64,000 nucleotides of DNA from Sarocladium kiliense (Eukaryota > Ascomycota > Sordariomycetes > Hypocreales > Sarocladiaceae). The stretch lies in NCBI GenBank assembly GCA_030734395.1, contig JAUZTG010000034.1, forward strand, positions 124,001 through 188,000, in the 5' to 3' direction. Below, in pieces: positions 46,725-56,641 of this stretch; the stretch's first letter is position 1, and each line of letters starts with the position of its first letter. Both the position numbers and the translations under genes were made by a program. The notes under the pieces are model-generated. The model was not told where the DNA came from. It made no database searches and saw nothing but the letters and a program-made list of their open reading frames with translations.

Positions 46725-47572
46725 CCCTCTCACCGGGACGTGGACGGGAGACTCCTACGATCAACAGGCATAGGCTTTGAGGTAGGGTTAAGACTATGGT
46801 TACCTGGGATTACCCAAATGCATAGAACTTGACTCACTTCCGATGGGCCGGTTGGAGTTGGGATAGTAAGCATGGTTGACTACATACCAAGATTCGATGC
46901 TTTTGTCTTCTCTGGCGCTATCTGCATTGGCTTCGCAATCGTCCAAACAATGTCAATGAATAGTTCACCGAGATCGACAGATGTTCGAAACTCAACCCAC
47001 CTACATAGTGCTTTAATACTGACAGTCGTACTTACATTGGTTGCTTCAATCCTCGCCTTACCACGACTTACACTGACAGACTTGGGCTAGGCTGTGTCGC
47101 ATTGGTTCTTAGCGACCACCGCTCGGTGGATCGCTAACACGACGATTCAGTTTACTCAGCACAGTTTTCGTTGCTAATCCGACTTAGACAAGGTAGGACC
47201 TTCGTTGATCTTTCTCAGGTTAGGCAATCCGTAGGTCCCTGACTGACAAGCTTTATTCCCGCGGCCCAGGAGCTTAACCTCCAGACAACGTTCGGATCGG
47301 CCCTAGTATGCCCTTGAAGTACGATACAGGGGCAGACTATCTATTCACTAGGGCCAATAGATCTCAGCTGAATCACCAAAACAGTTAAAGCTGAATCGCT
47401 TCGCTCAACTTATTTCCACTATCATTTTAAATTCCGAAGAAGTCTTTTTGATCGGGCTTGCGTAGGATAAGCCATCGCGGCGGCTTTTAAGAAGAGATTT
47501 ACAGCCACCCGTGAAGCCACCCGCCGCGATTCTCTCCTCCTATCAGCTAACTTCCGTCGTTCATTACTCACT
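46725..47572. other. Intergenic; one doubtful small membrane ORF
   Basis: A plus-strand frame of 72 codons at 46872-47090 has two hydrophobic stretches and could be a tiny membrane protein, but nothing else supports it. The rest holds no gene. Confidence 0.3.
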
Positions 47573-48166
47573 ATGACTGTCAAGCCTTTGATTCTTCTCG
47601 CCTTCCTGGGCGCTTTTGCTCCCCTCGCCGCTTCTTCGCGATGCAAGCCTTCCAGCAGGCGTTCTAGTGTCAGGTCGTTTACCACCAGCCTGTCTACGAC
47701 AGCCGGAGGAGAGACATCGGCTACTTCATCAACCATAATCAGTGTCACTACCACCTCCGACGTTATCTCGACTCCCATCTATACTCCTACACCAGTCGAG
47801 ACCCCTACTCCTGTCGAAACTCCCGACCCAGACACTCCCTCTACGCCAGTCCTTACTCCTACGCCAGAAGACACCCCGACACCTGTCGAAACCCGGGATC
47901 CTGAGCCAGAAACCACCTCTGCGTCCGTTCCCGTCCCAGAGCCCTCATGCTCGGTTGAAGGATATTCGAACCTCGCCCCTTACATTTCTAGCAACGCATA
48001 CGCTAGTTACAGCGCTTGTCACCAAGCCTGTATGGCGGATACTCGGTGCCAGGCTTTCCTGCCGGAATACCTCGATGCCTGCTACCTATACGACCAGCCC
48101 GTCTCGGAGTTCGTCACTACTGCGGATACCGGTGCTTACTTCTCTGACAAACACTGCCCTGCATGA
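47573..48166 (+). CDS. Secreted Thr/Pro-rich protein with apple/PAN-like C-terminus
   Basis: A single exon of 197 residues: signal peptide (about 1-21), a Ser/Thr-rich stretch, a run of TPTPVETP-type repeats (about 65-115) likely to be O-glycosylated, and a compact C-terminal domain of about 75 residues with six Cys (from CSVEGYS through CHQAC, CQAF, CYLY to HCPA). The Cys spacing and the DTRCQAF/CYLYD motifs recall fungal apple/PAN-like modules, which bind sugar or protein. It probably sits in or on the wall. It closes a row of secreted-protein genes that starts at 38.2 kb. The fold call is tentative. Confidence 0.7.
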   Translation: MTVKPLILLAFLGAFAPLAASSRCKPSSRRSSVRSFTTSLSTTAGGETSATSSTIISVTTTSDVISTPIYTPTPVETPTPVETPDPDTPSTPVLTPTPEDTPTPVETRDPEPETTSASVPVPEPSCSVEGYSNLAPYISSNAYASYSACHQACMADTRCQAFLPEYLDACYLYDQPVSEFVTTADTGAYFSDKHCPA

Positions 48167-49070
48167 TAGACAGGGGACAACGAATGTCGAGTTCAAGCTT
48201 CGACATCACAAGGGTGACCATGTCATTTGTACTTACTGTACCTCAATATTGTAAAACGAAATTCTGTGCAACATATACGACAATATTCTAGGCATACACA
48301 AGCCTTATCTAGGAAGGAAAGTGGCTAGACTGATACATAATACTACTTCACCATTCGAGATTCATGCCTAAGAAGTGGATGTTGTTGGAGATAAACCTCA
48401 ATTCTTCGATCTCCTTCATCAAGTAGCTTGGTGAGCGTTAGAATTGGTATGCGTTATTTTATATAGCACAAGCTCGTCTGCGGAGACTATTACTTCATCA
48501 ACTGAGTTTCTGATGGGGTGATTGATGTTGTAAGACGCAGCCTATCTGCAGACCCCGAATCCAACCCTTCCTCTCGTAGACTTTTGCTCCTTTCTTGTGG
48601 ACTTGGACGGCCGCAGGAAACTCAGAAGGTATATCATCCATGTCGAAAAGCATTCACAGATTCGAGCCACTTAGACAGAAGTTCATCACCCAGAATCACA
48701 AGTTGGTTGATTGCGAGGCCGACCACAAAGCACATTAGACTAACAGATCTACGCCAGTCATTGCCCATTGGCTGTTAGCCACCCCAGCTCGGCCGATCGC
48801 TGACATCACGCCCCACTTGCGGCCGCCAACTCCAACCGTCACCAACTGCCAAACGCCGCCAACATCGCACTTTACCTGCACCTGCAAGTTGCACATTACA
48901 CACCGCGCTTCACCATTCGCGCTCCCTCTTCTCACCCCGTCACCGGCAACTTCCCGTATTGGAAAATCCTCATCAAGTATCATGCTGTGAGACCCGCGCG
49001 ATAGCACCAACAAGGCAACCTTATCCGCATCCATCCGCTGCCTCGTGCAGCCAACAGCCTCGGTCAAACC
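48167..49070. other. Intergenic, promoter of RING-CH gene
   Basis: No gene seen. The right half should be promoter and leader. Confidence 0.45.
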
Positions 49071-50654
49071 ATGGCTACCGACACGCGACCACCGTTATCC
49101 TCCTCCGCGTCGACCACCGCTCCTCGCCGCTGCTTCATCTGTCTCAATGACCAGCTTCCCTCCGATCCGCCGGACACATGGGTCGATCCATGCCCTTGCA
49201 CACTCGAAGCCCACCAAGACTGCATGCAATCATGGGTCACCGACTGCGAGCGCTCCAACAAACCCCTCCGATGCCCGGTCTGCAAGTCCGATATTCATCT
49301 TGTGACGCCGTTCGATCCTGTGCTAGCTCTCAATGAGGCTCTTACAAAGAGGTTCAATCGCGCGAGCCCGCTCTTGCTGCTTACGGGGTCGAGCATGGGG
49401 CTTGGGCTGGCGTTAGAGGCGTATGGCATTGGAGCTATGTGGGCGGTGGCTGGAAGGGAGGCGACGTGGAAGTTCATTTTGGGAGAGAGCATGAAGTTCG
49501 ATGCCGCTCATGGGGGCACTGTGCAGAAGAGAGCGTTGGTGCTCATGGGCACTGCGCCAGTTCTGCTGACGAACAAGCTTCTGCCCAGCTTGAGCACGAA
49601 GCTTGCCCTACCCTTCGTGTCATTTGTACGTCCCTGTCGCGATTTCACGGTCTGTTCTATGCTGACGGATTTCTAGTTCACGATGTATCATGCCATGCAC
49701 GACCCCGGCTTCTTCACTTGGCCTCCGTCACCACAGCTCGCCATGGCCATTATCCCGTACATTCGATCGACGTACTTCAACCTCTGGCGCGAGACTGTCC
49801 TTCCTTACGAGGTCAAGCTCAACAGACAGCTCCTCGGTCTGCCTCCTCTCGAGGAGAACAATAACAACAACGGCCGAAACAACGAGAACAACCGTGGCCA
49901 GAATAACAACCGAGACGAGCAGCGCAACGGAGAGGGTGGCCTCATGGGCATGTTGCAGGGACTGCTAGACGTGCTGGACCCAGATGATGAGGACTTTGAC
50001 GGGGACGGTGAAGGCGCTGGTGACTTTCAGATTGTGCAAGGAGAGCTGAACGCCGGAGGAGTTGCTGGCATCGAGCTGGAGCTTGTCATCGAGGAGGTGG
50101 AAGCTGGAGGTAATGAGCCCCTGGCCGAAGTTGCAGAGGGTCTGGCTCATGGTGACCTGGCTCTCCCGGCCGCGCAAGAGGCCAACAACCTGGAGGGTGC
50201 GGCTCTAGAGGGTGGCGCAGTGCGAGTGAACGGCGATGGACAAGAGGAACATGACGTTGCTGATCCTCCTCCCGCCATCGCCCTTGCGCCGCCACCAGCC
50301 GTACCAGCAGCTCCGGAAGATCACGAAGCACCACAAGCACCACCCGCCCGCCGCCCATCGCTCGGCACAATCCTCCTCAACATCTCGAACGCCGTTGTCG
50401 GAGCCCTCGCTCTGCCCGTCATTTCCTACGCAGCCGGCGAGCTCCTTCGTCTCGTCCTCCCCCGCTCATGGACAGCTCCACCGATGGGCCTGCATCGTCC
50501 AAGGGGGTTGATGCAGCAGCAGTGGGGTCGAAGCGTGGTCGGGGGTTGCATGTACGTGGTGATGAGGGATGTGCTGAGAGTGTACTCCAAGCACAGGAAG
50601 GTAGCAGCGATGAGTACGAGGCGAGTGAAGAACGTTGAGAGAAGGAGGAGGTGA
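49071..50654 (+). CDS. RING-CH (MARCH-type) membrane E3 ubiquitin ligase
   Basis: Two exons (49071-49625, 49677-50654) over a 51-bp intron give 510 residues. An N-terminal RING-variant finger (about 21-73) reads CFIC...CPCTLEAHQDCMQSW...CPVC, the C4HC3 layout of RING-CH ligases. Two hydrophobic helices follow (about 105-125 and 155-180), then a helical block with the probable boundary FTMYHAMHDPGFF, an Asn-rich stretch (about 265-285), a long acidic Ala/Glu/Pro-rich region, and a last hydrophobic segment (about 425-455) before a basic tail. It likely ubiquitinates membrane proteins at the ER or endosomes. The architecture is the common fungal one; no yeast name is assigned. Confidence 0.82.
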
Positions 50655-51353
50655 GTACCATGAGTTCGATTTGGAGAACAAGGGTGCTCCAGCTGGAGGG
50701 AGCATGAACTTTGTAATATGGGGGGAAGCATGGGGGGAAGCCTGGGAAAGTGTAAGACACGGGAACCTGGATGGAGAAGAGGGCATGACTACGGAGTTAG
50801 GGAGGAACACAGCCTGGCGCGAGATATTCTTACTTGTCGTTTATAACTCTGTTTCTATGAACTTGACAACGCAATGACTCTACTTCATTCCATTTCATTC
50901 CTCCTCACCAACGTTGAGTCTGCGAAGTGCCATCTTATCACAAGACAGTCACATGTATCGTGGTTTAATCAATAACGGTTCATCCACCTGTATCGCAGAT
51001 CCAAGAAAACCATAAGATAAACCCTGAATCCATAATCGAGGTTCAACTCTCCCGATAAAAGACAACTGTCCATTCCGCCTCACAGCACATGCAAAGTCCT
51101 TCGCACGTGAAAGTCCATGCCAATGCAAGGCACCAAACTCGCCTCGTGGCCTACCCAAAGCCGCCCCGCTCCGCCCGCCAGCCCCGCCATAGATACATGC
51201 CACCCAGAATATTCCAGCCCAAGTCCACCACCCACCGCCTTCGTCCGTCGCAGCAGCGGGGCAAAAACATCCGAACAACCTCAACCTCCCACCATCACCA
51301 CCATCACCATCCATTCCCCCTCACCATATCCCTCACTCACAACCGTCGTCACC
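50655..51353. other. Intergenic between RING-CH and SGT2 genes
   Basis: 3' end of the RING-CH gene and promoter of the co-chaperone gene, with a C/A-rich leader rich in CCATCAC repeats directly before the ATG. No gene seen. Confidence 0.5.
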
Positions 51354-52605
51354 ATGGTAAGCTCCCTCTACCTCTCCCTTGCTTCTCATTTTCCTTTCCC
51401 TGAAGACTCTCACGACCATCATGACTAACCTCCTGCAAAACAGGCCGCCCTCACCACCAAGCAACGTCTCGCCCTCGCCATCTGCGACTTCCTCTCCTCC
51501 TCCACCAAGGACGGCACCCTCTCCCCCGAAGAAGCCGACAACATCGACGTAGCCCTAAACTGCATCTCCGACTCCTTCAAGGTCGACCCTTCCACCCTCT
51601 CCACCTCTAAATCCGACATCCTCGGCCCCCAATCCCTCCTCCAGGTCTACTCCGCCTACGAAGCCCTGCGCACCGCCACCGCCGCCAGCGCAACTGCTTC
51701 CGATGGAGCTTCTTCATCTGCAGAGCCCACCGAGGAACAGAAGAAGGAGGCAGAGGCCCTAAAGTCAAAAGGCAACGCCGCCATGGCCGCAAAGGACTAC
51801 CCCCACGCCATCCAACTCTACACTTCAGCGCTGGCCCTCACCCCCCGCAACGCAATCTACCTCTCCAACCGCGCCGCCGCCCACTCCGCCGCAAAAGACC
51901 ACACCTCCGCCCGCACCGACGCCGAGACCGCCGTCGCCATTGACCCTTCCTACACAAAAGCCTGGTCTCGTCTGGGTCTCGCTCGATTTGCGCTCGGAGA
52001 CGCAAAGGGCGCTATGGAGGCTTACGGCAAGGGTATTGAGCATGAGGGTAATGGTGGAAGCGAGGCTATGAAGAAGGGCTTTGAGACTGCCAAGAGGAGG
52101 GTGGAGGAGATGGAGGCTGAGGAGGCAGATCTGCCACGCTCTTCGCCTGGTGCTGGTGCTGGTGGTGCAGGAGGTATGCCTGACCTGGGTAGCCTGGCGT
52201 CCATGTTTGGCGGCGGCGGCGCTGGCGCTGGCGGTGCCGGTGGTGCCGGTGGTATGCCTGATCTGAGCTCCATCATGAGCAACCCCATGTTCGCCAGCAT
52301 GGCTCAGAACCTGATGAGCAACCCCGATATGATGAACAACCTCATGAGCAACCCGCGTCTGCGCCAGATGGCCGAGAGCTTCGGCAGTGGCGGTGGCATG
52401 CCCGACCTTGGCAGCCTCATGAACGACCCCAACATTGCCGACATGTAAGTTATCCCAAAAGGCTGGACGTCAAGAGTCTTGTGACATTACAAATATGAAC
52501 GAGGTCGCTGACAACGTTGACAGGGCAAGGAACATGATGGGTGGTGGCGCTGGTGGCCAGCCTGGTCAGGGTGGCAACCAACAGGGAGGATCCGGACAGC
52601 AATAA
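51354..52605 (+). CDS. SGT2: SGT2/SGTA-type TPR co-chaperone
   Basis: Three exons: 51354-51356 (only the ATG), 51444-52444 and 52524-52605, 361 residues in all. The N-terminal helix bundle (AALTTKQRLALAICDFLSSS) is the dimerisation domain that binds the Get4/Get5 module. Three TPR repeats (about 100-205: SKGNAAMAAKDYPHAIQLYT, YLSNRAAAHSAAKD, AWSRLGLARFALGD) bind chaperones. The C-terminus has Gly/Ala-rich linkers, NPMFASMAQNLMSNPDMM-type NPM repeats and a Gln-rich tail, and it holds hydrophobic tail-anchor clients. The protein hands tail-anchored proteins to the GET pathway in the cytosol. Intron 1 directly follows the start codon (donor GTAAGC, branch GACTAAC, acceptor AACAG). Confidence 0.92.
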
Positions 52606-52959
52606 AAGCAACATATGTGCGCGTTGCAGGATGAAAGCGGAATAAATGAAGACTTGTAATGATTTCTATAGAGAGAGTTATGCGGAACAACCTCCTCTGA
52701 AATACCTATAAGATGATGGCAGAGCTCCCTCGATCCACTGTGAAACTTCCGAGGCCAAGTATCTATCTCTATATTTTGAAGTGCTTTCTAATGAATCCCT
52801 GGTAGCGGAACGGCCCTGTGATCCCAGTATTATGTCTCCCACGCCAGAACCTGATCCTTGCAGACAAGCCATGTCACTATAGCTACGCACTTGGAAGCCG
52901 ATCAGACACGCCTCTCGATAAGCCCTCCAACAGGAGATGGCGCCAATGAGACAAAAAAG
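52606..52959. other. Convergent 3' region
   Basis: Between the SGT2 stop and the end of the minus-strand PAM2 gene; both 3' UTRs. Nothing else seen. Confidence 0.5.
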
Positions 52960-53959
52960 TCAAGACCGGTCAGCATGCTGCCCATTACCGCGACGATACT
53001 GACCGCGGCCACGTCGGTATCTTGGCCAATTGCCTCTGCCACGACGCCCACCTCGACCATTCGAAGGCGTGGCAGGTGGACAAGGTGTCTTTCCTTCAGT
53101 TGTACCAGAAGGCATGTTCTCAGTCTTCATATTCGTTCTCGTTGAAGATGCAGGCACTGTCTTAGGCACCGAGGCTTTGTCATCTTGATTCGCAGGCCTC
53201 GGCACTTCCTGACTGACGTCTGAAATCACGCCACCTGGGGAGGAATTTGAGATCTCAACGGGCGAGGTACTGGATGCTGATGCCTTGAAAGTTGGTGCTG
53301 ATACACGCCTGGAATTCTTTGAATCAAGTCAGACCCAAAGCATGCAGTGAAGGAGTGTGATGCTTACAGGTGAGCTGACAGCTAGCGTTCGATCATCATC
53401 AGGGAAATCGCCACTATCTGTTTCCATCTCAATATCGTAGGAACCGCTTGATGGCTCACTCTTCGATTTAATCCTCCGAGAATACCGAGGATGCTTGTAG
53501 TAGATTTGTGACAGTTGTGGTAGCTGGGGAACATCATCAGAGCTCTCTTCGATGTTGCTCTCCACGGGCTTCAATGTCTTGACGGTGGTTTCTTGTAGAT
53601 CCAGATCATGAATGCTGGGCAGACCCGAAGCTGTGGACACGGTTGTTGCGGACTGTTCGGGGGAAGTCCGCCTTCCACTGTCTTCTGAGGAAGGATCAGA
53701 TGATTGTCCAACACGGACTTTTTGCACTTCGCGCATATGCACCTCATGCGCCTCGACGTCGTCAGACCACCCGCCAGGTTGTGACCGTGTCTCGGCTCTA
53801 TTTTCTCGTCCTACTTCTCCAAGCTGATTGGCCATGATACCTCGTACAGGACTAGGCATAAACTCCGGGGCGCCAGGATTCAATCTCCGGGCCTGCGATA
53901 GAGTCAATCATAGTCAACGTAGCCGAGACAAATCACCTTACCTCTTTCCGAGGGGACAT
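52960..53959 (-). CDS. PAM2-motif and RGG-tail protein, unnamed
   Basis: Three exons on the minus strand (53959-53942, 53892-53368, 53316-52960) give 299 residues. The third exon joins through acceptor TTCAAAG, giving SSPNSRRVSAPTF; the AG a few bases further would break the frame. The N-terminus MSPRKEARRLNPGAPEFMP contains a PAM2 motif (L-N-x2-A-x-E-F-x-P), which binds the MLLE domain of poly(A)-binding protein; intron 1 falls just before it. The middle is disordered and Ser/Glu-rich. The tail is an Arg/Gly box (GRGGRRGRG, RRGRGQYRRG), typical of RNA binding. It likely acts on mRNA turnover or translation. No orthologue is recognised. Its ATG lies 12 bases after the stop of the ABC transporter on the same strand. 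Confidence 0.72.
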
Positions 53960-53971
53960 AGACGGTGTACC

Positions 53972-56641
53972 CTATGAATCGCTCGAACTATCTCCCTTCG
54001 TCTCCGTGGTGCCATCTTCCTTCTCTGGGTTATTAGAAGTCGCTTTGGCCAGCTCAGCCTCGTTTTGAGCCGTGGACAGATCATTGACCACTGATACAGA
54101 GGTGGACTCGTCATCACTCTTCGGCGGCTCCTTCGGCTTCAGGAACACTTGTTTCGCCCAGAGGCTGGCGTACTTCCCGCCACGAACAATAAGGTCCTCG
54201 TGGTTGCCTTGCTCGAGAATCTGACCTTTATCGACAACAACAATCGTGTCGGCATTCATGATGGTCGACAAGCGATGTGCAACAACAAAAGTCGTCCGGC
54301 CCTTGCAAAGCTCTTTGAGAGACTGCTGAATGCTGTATTCAGTCTCTGTATCGATGGCGCTCGTGGCTTCGTCCAGCAACACAAGGTCGGGCCGCTTCAG
54401 GATCGCTCGCGCAATGGCAACGCGCTGTAGTTCACCGCCTGACAACTTCATGCCCCTTTCACCTACTCGGGTTTCGTAGCCCTGTGTGAAGCCTTCAATC
54501 TTATCATGAATGCATGCAGCACGACAGGCTTCGAAAACCTCTTCATCAGAAGCTGTGATCTTCCCGTATCGAACGTTGTTTATGACTGTATCGTCAAAAA
54601 GGATTGGATCTTGAGGAACAACACCAATGCGGTCCCGAAGACTGTACAGATCTACTTCGCGAATGTCCTGGCCATCAATTCGGACGACACCGCCAGTCAC
54701 GTCGTAGAATCGATTCAGTAGTTTCAGCATTGTAGACTTGCCAGCACCGGTGGCGCCAACAAAAGCCACGGTCTGGCCGGCCGGGACGGCCAGAGATACA
54801 GTGTCAAGGATTTGTTTCTTCCCATCATAGGAGAAACATACTTTGTCAAACTGAACCTCGCCTTTATCGAATTTGAGAGGTCGAACCGACGCCTTGTTCT
54901 GTACACTAGGCTTAGTACGCATGATCGAGAGTGTATGCTCGGCTTCGATGAAGTTGTCACTCAACCGCTTTCCGATGCGACTGATGAATTGCAGAGGACC
55001 AGTCAACTCAGCCCAGTATGCGAGAAGCATAGCAAACTGTCCGGGAGATGCCTTTCCGGCCCTAATTTGCGCTACAGCTAAAAACGTGCTGGCAACGAAA
55101 CCGAACGTCAAGGCCGTGCTCTGAATACCAAACGAGATCTGCCACTCCATGCTGAATTTCTTCTCTGTTGTATACCTGGCGGCAACAGCGTTGGCATGGC
55201 GGTTACATTCGAACCCAACCTGATTGAACGCTGCTACAGTATGCCAGCCGGTAAAACCAGTCGAGCGTAGAAAGTGTTCCTTATACATCGCGCTGCGGCG
55301 TGCTTTGGTTGCTTGGCGTGATGAGTCGATGAGTCTACCGGTCAGGAGGAGAAAAGCCACTCCCGTTGCGATAGTAATCAGGCCTTCATACGGTCCAAAT
55401 TTGGCCGAAAGGTACCCAACAGCAATCACAAGGTCAGCGGCCATCGGGACAGCGTACAGGAGAATCTGTTCAATAATCTCAAAGACACATGCGCCTCCGT
55501 AGAAGGCTGTCTGCATATCTGAGGTCGTCTTGGAGTCATGAAAGTCGGCAGACAGAAGCATAATGTGTGAGTAAATAGCTCTGCTCATGTGCTCCTTCGA
55601 AAAGAATTGGAGGGGAATGATGAGCCATTCTTGGAGAAGAGGGATACCCACTGACGAGGAGATCGCCTTCAGGGCTACGAAGACGGTGACAGCAGGCCAA
55701 GGACTGGTACTTCCGTTCCCACCCAAGTTATCGATAATGATGGCCGTTTGGCGAGGTATCAGAACATTGACAATGCTCATCGCAGATAGACATAGAACGA
55801 CCCCCACAAGGCGCAGTTGTAAGGTAATGCTGCGAGTTGGCCACAAGTAAGGTAGCAGGATGGCGTATTCCTTGGCGTACTGGACCCAGCCGCCAGCCTC
55901 CTTGAGACGGTCCCTGAGCCCTTGATTGAGCTGCTCCCAGGTCGCTTCTGGATCACCAGAGTCTATGTCGGATTTTGAATCAGAATTCGAGTCAGGCTCT
56001 TGCTCAGAAGCCGAGCCGCTCTCTTCTGCCGAGCCGTAGTTCGCCTGTGCATTGGGGCTTGCGGCTGTGGTCTTTGGGATTAGCTGCTGACGCTCCTCGT
56101 CGCTGCCTTTGTCCAGGGAAGATGGAGTTGCCTGGGTAGAGCCGATGGACAGTGCTGCCAGTAAGAGAAGCCGCACAGAGCTGAGACTTATCTGTGTGAG
56201 TTCGAGGAGATCTGGTCGAGAGCTCTCAAAGAGAAGGACGATGGTGACAACAGTCGCAATTTCTGCAGCGACACCTATAAGCCAGGCGCCGCGGAAGGGG
56301 TACCAGACGGGATGGGGTTTGTCGAACAACTGGGCTAGCTGGACAGCGAAAGCCAGGACACAGAACAAACGACCGACAATCAAGTCATCCTCTGGCCATG
56401 GACCACGGGTGAGACCATTGATGATAAGAGTCAAGGCTTCAGCAACATATAGAGTGACGAGGAAGGCAAAGAGGGCGATGAGATAGCCATGTCTCATGCG
56501 TGAGCCGACCTTTCTTTCCTCCGGCGATTGCTTCTGGAGAGTGAGAGTGACGACAAGTGAGGCGATGAAGAAAAATCCGAATGCGAATGCAGGATAGACA
56601 TAGGCAAGAATAGCCACAATCCTTTCCAAAGGAACCGCCAT
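53972..56641 (-). CDS. ABC half transporter, HMT1/ABCB6 type
   Basis: A single exon of 889 residues. About five N-terminal transmembrane helices (TMD0, residues 10-165) and an acidic Ser/Asp-rich linker come before a six-helix type-1 exporter domain (about 255-560). The nucleotide-binding domain has Walker A GATGAGKST (about 628-636), signature LSGGELQR (about 730), Walker B DLVLLDEATSA (about 750) and the H-loop VAHRLST. TMD0 plus one ABC unit is the layout of fission yeast Hmt1 and human ABCB6, which act on vacuolar or organelle membranes in heavy-metal tolerance (phytochelatin, glutathione conjugate or porphyrin transport). The C-terminal tail is acidic and low-complexity. It probably works as a homodimer. 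Confidence 0.88.
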   Translation of the reverse strand: MAVPLERIVAILAYVYPAFAFGFFFIASLVVTLTLQKQSPEERKVGSRMRHGYLIALFAFLVTLYVAEALTLIINGLTRGPWPEDDLIVGRLFCVLAFAVQLAQLFDKPHPVWYPFRGAWLIGVAAEIATVVTIVLLFESSRPDLLELTQISLSSVRLLLLAALSIGSTQATPSSLDKGSDEERQQLIPKTTAASPNAQANYGSAEESGSASEQEPDSNSDSKSDIDSGDPEATWEQLNQGLRDRLKEAGGWVQYAKEYAILLPYLWPTRSITLQLRLVGVVLCLSAMSIVNVLIPRQTAIIIDNLGGNGSTSPWPAVTVFVALKAISSSVGIPLLQEWLIIPLQFFSKEHMSRAIYSHIMLLSADFHDSKTTSDMQTAFYGGACVFEIIEQILLYAVPMAADLVIAVGYLSAKFGPYEGLITIATGVAFLLLTGRLIDSSRQATKARRSAMYKEHFLRSTGFTGWHTVAAFNQVGFECNRHANAVAARYTTEKKFSMEWQISFGIQSTALTFGFVASTFLAVAQIRAGKASPGQFAMLLAYWAELTGPLQFISRIGKRLSDNFIEAEHTLSIMRTKPSVQNKASVRPLKFDKGEVQFDKVCFSYDGKKQILDTVSLAVPAGQTVAFVGATGAGKSTMLKLLNRFYDVTGGVVRIDGQDIREVDLYSLRDRIGVVPQDPILFDDTVINNVRYGKITASDEEVFEACRAACIHDKIEGFTQGYETRVGERGMKLSGGELQRVAIARAILKRPDLVLLDEATSAIDTETEYSIQQSLKELCKGRTTFVVAHRLSTIMNADTIVVVDKGQILEQGNHEDLIVRGGKYASLWAKQVFLKPKEPPKSDDESTSVSVVNDLSTAQNEAELAKATSNNPEKEDGTTETKGDSSSDS

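Noticed and set aside
46872..47090. 72-codon frame with two hydrophobic stretches
   Set aside because: Too short, no homology visible, no leader or splice support.
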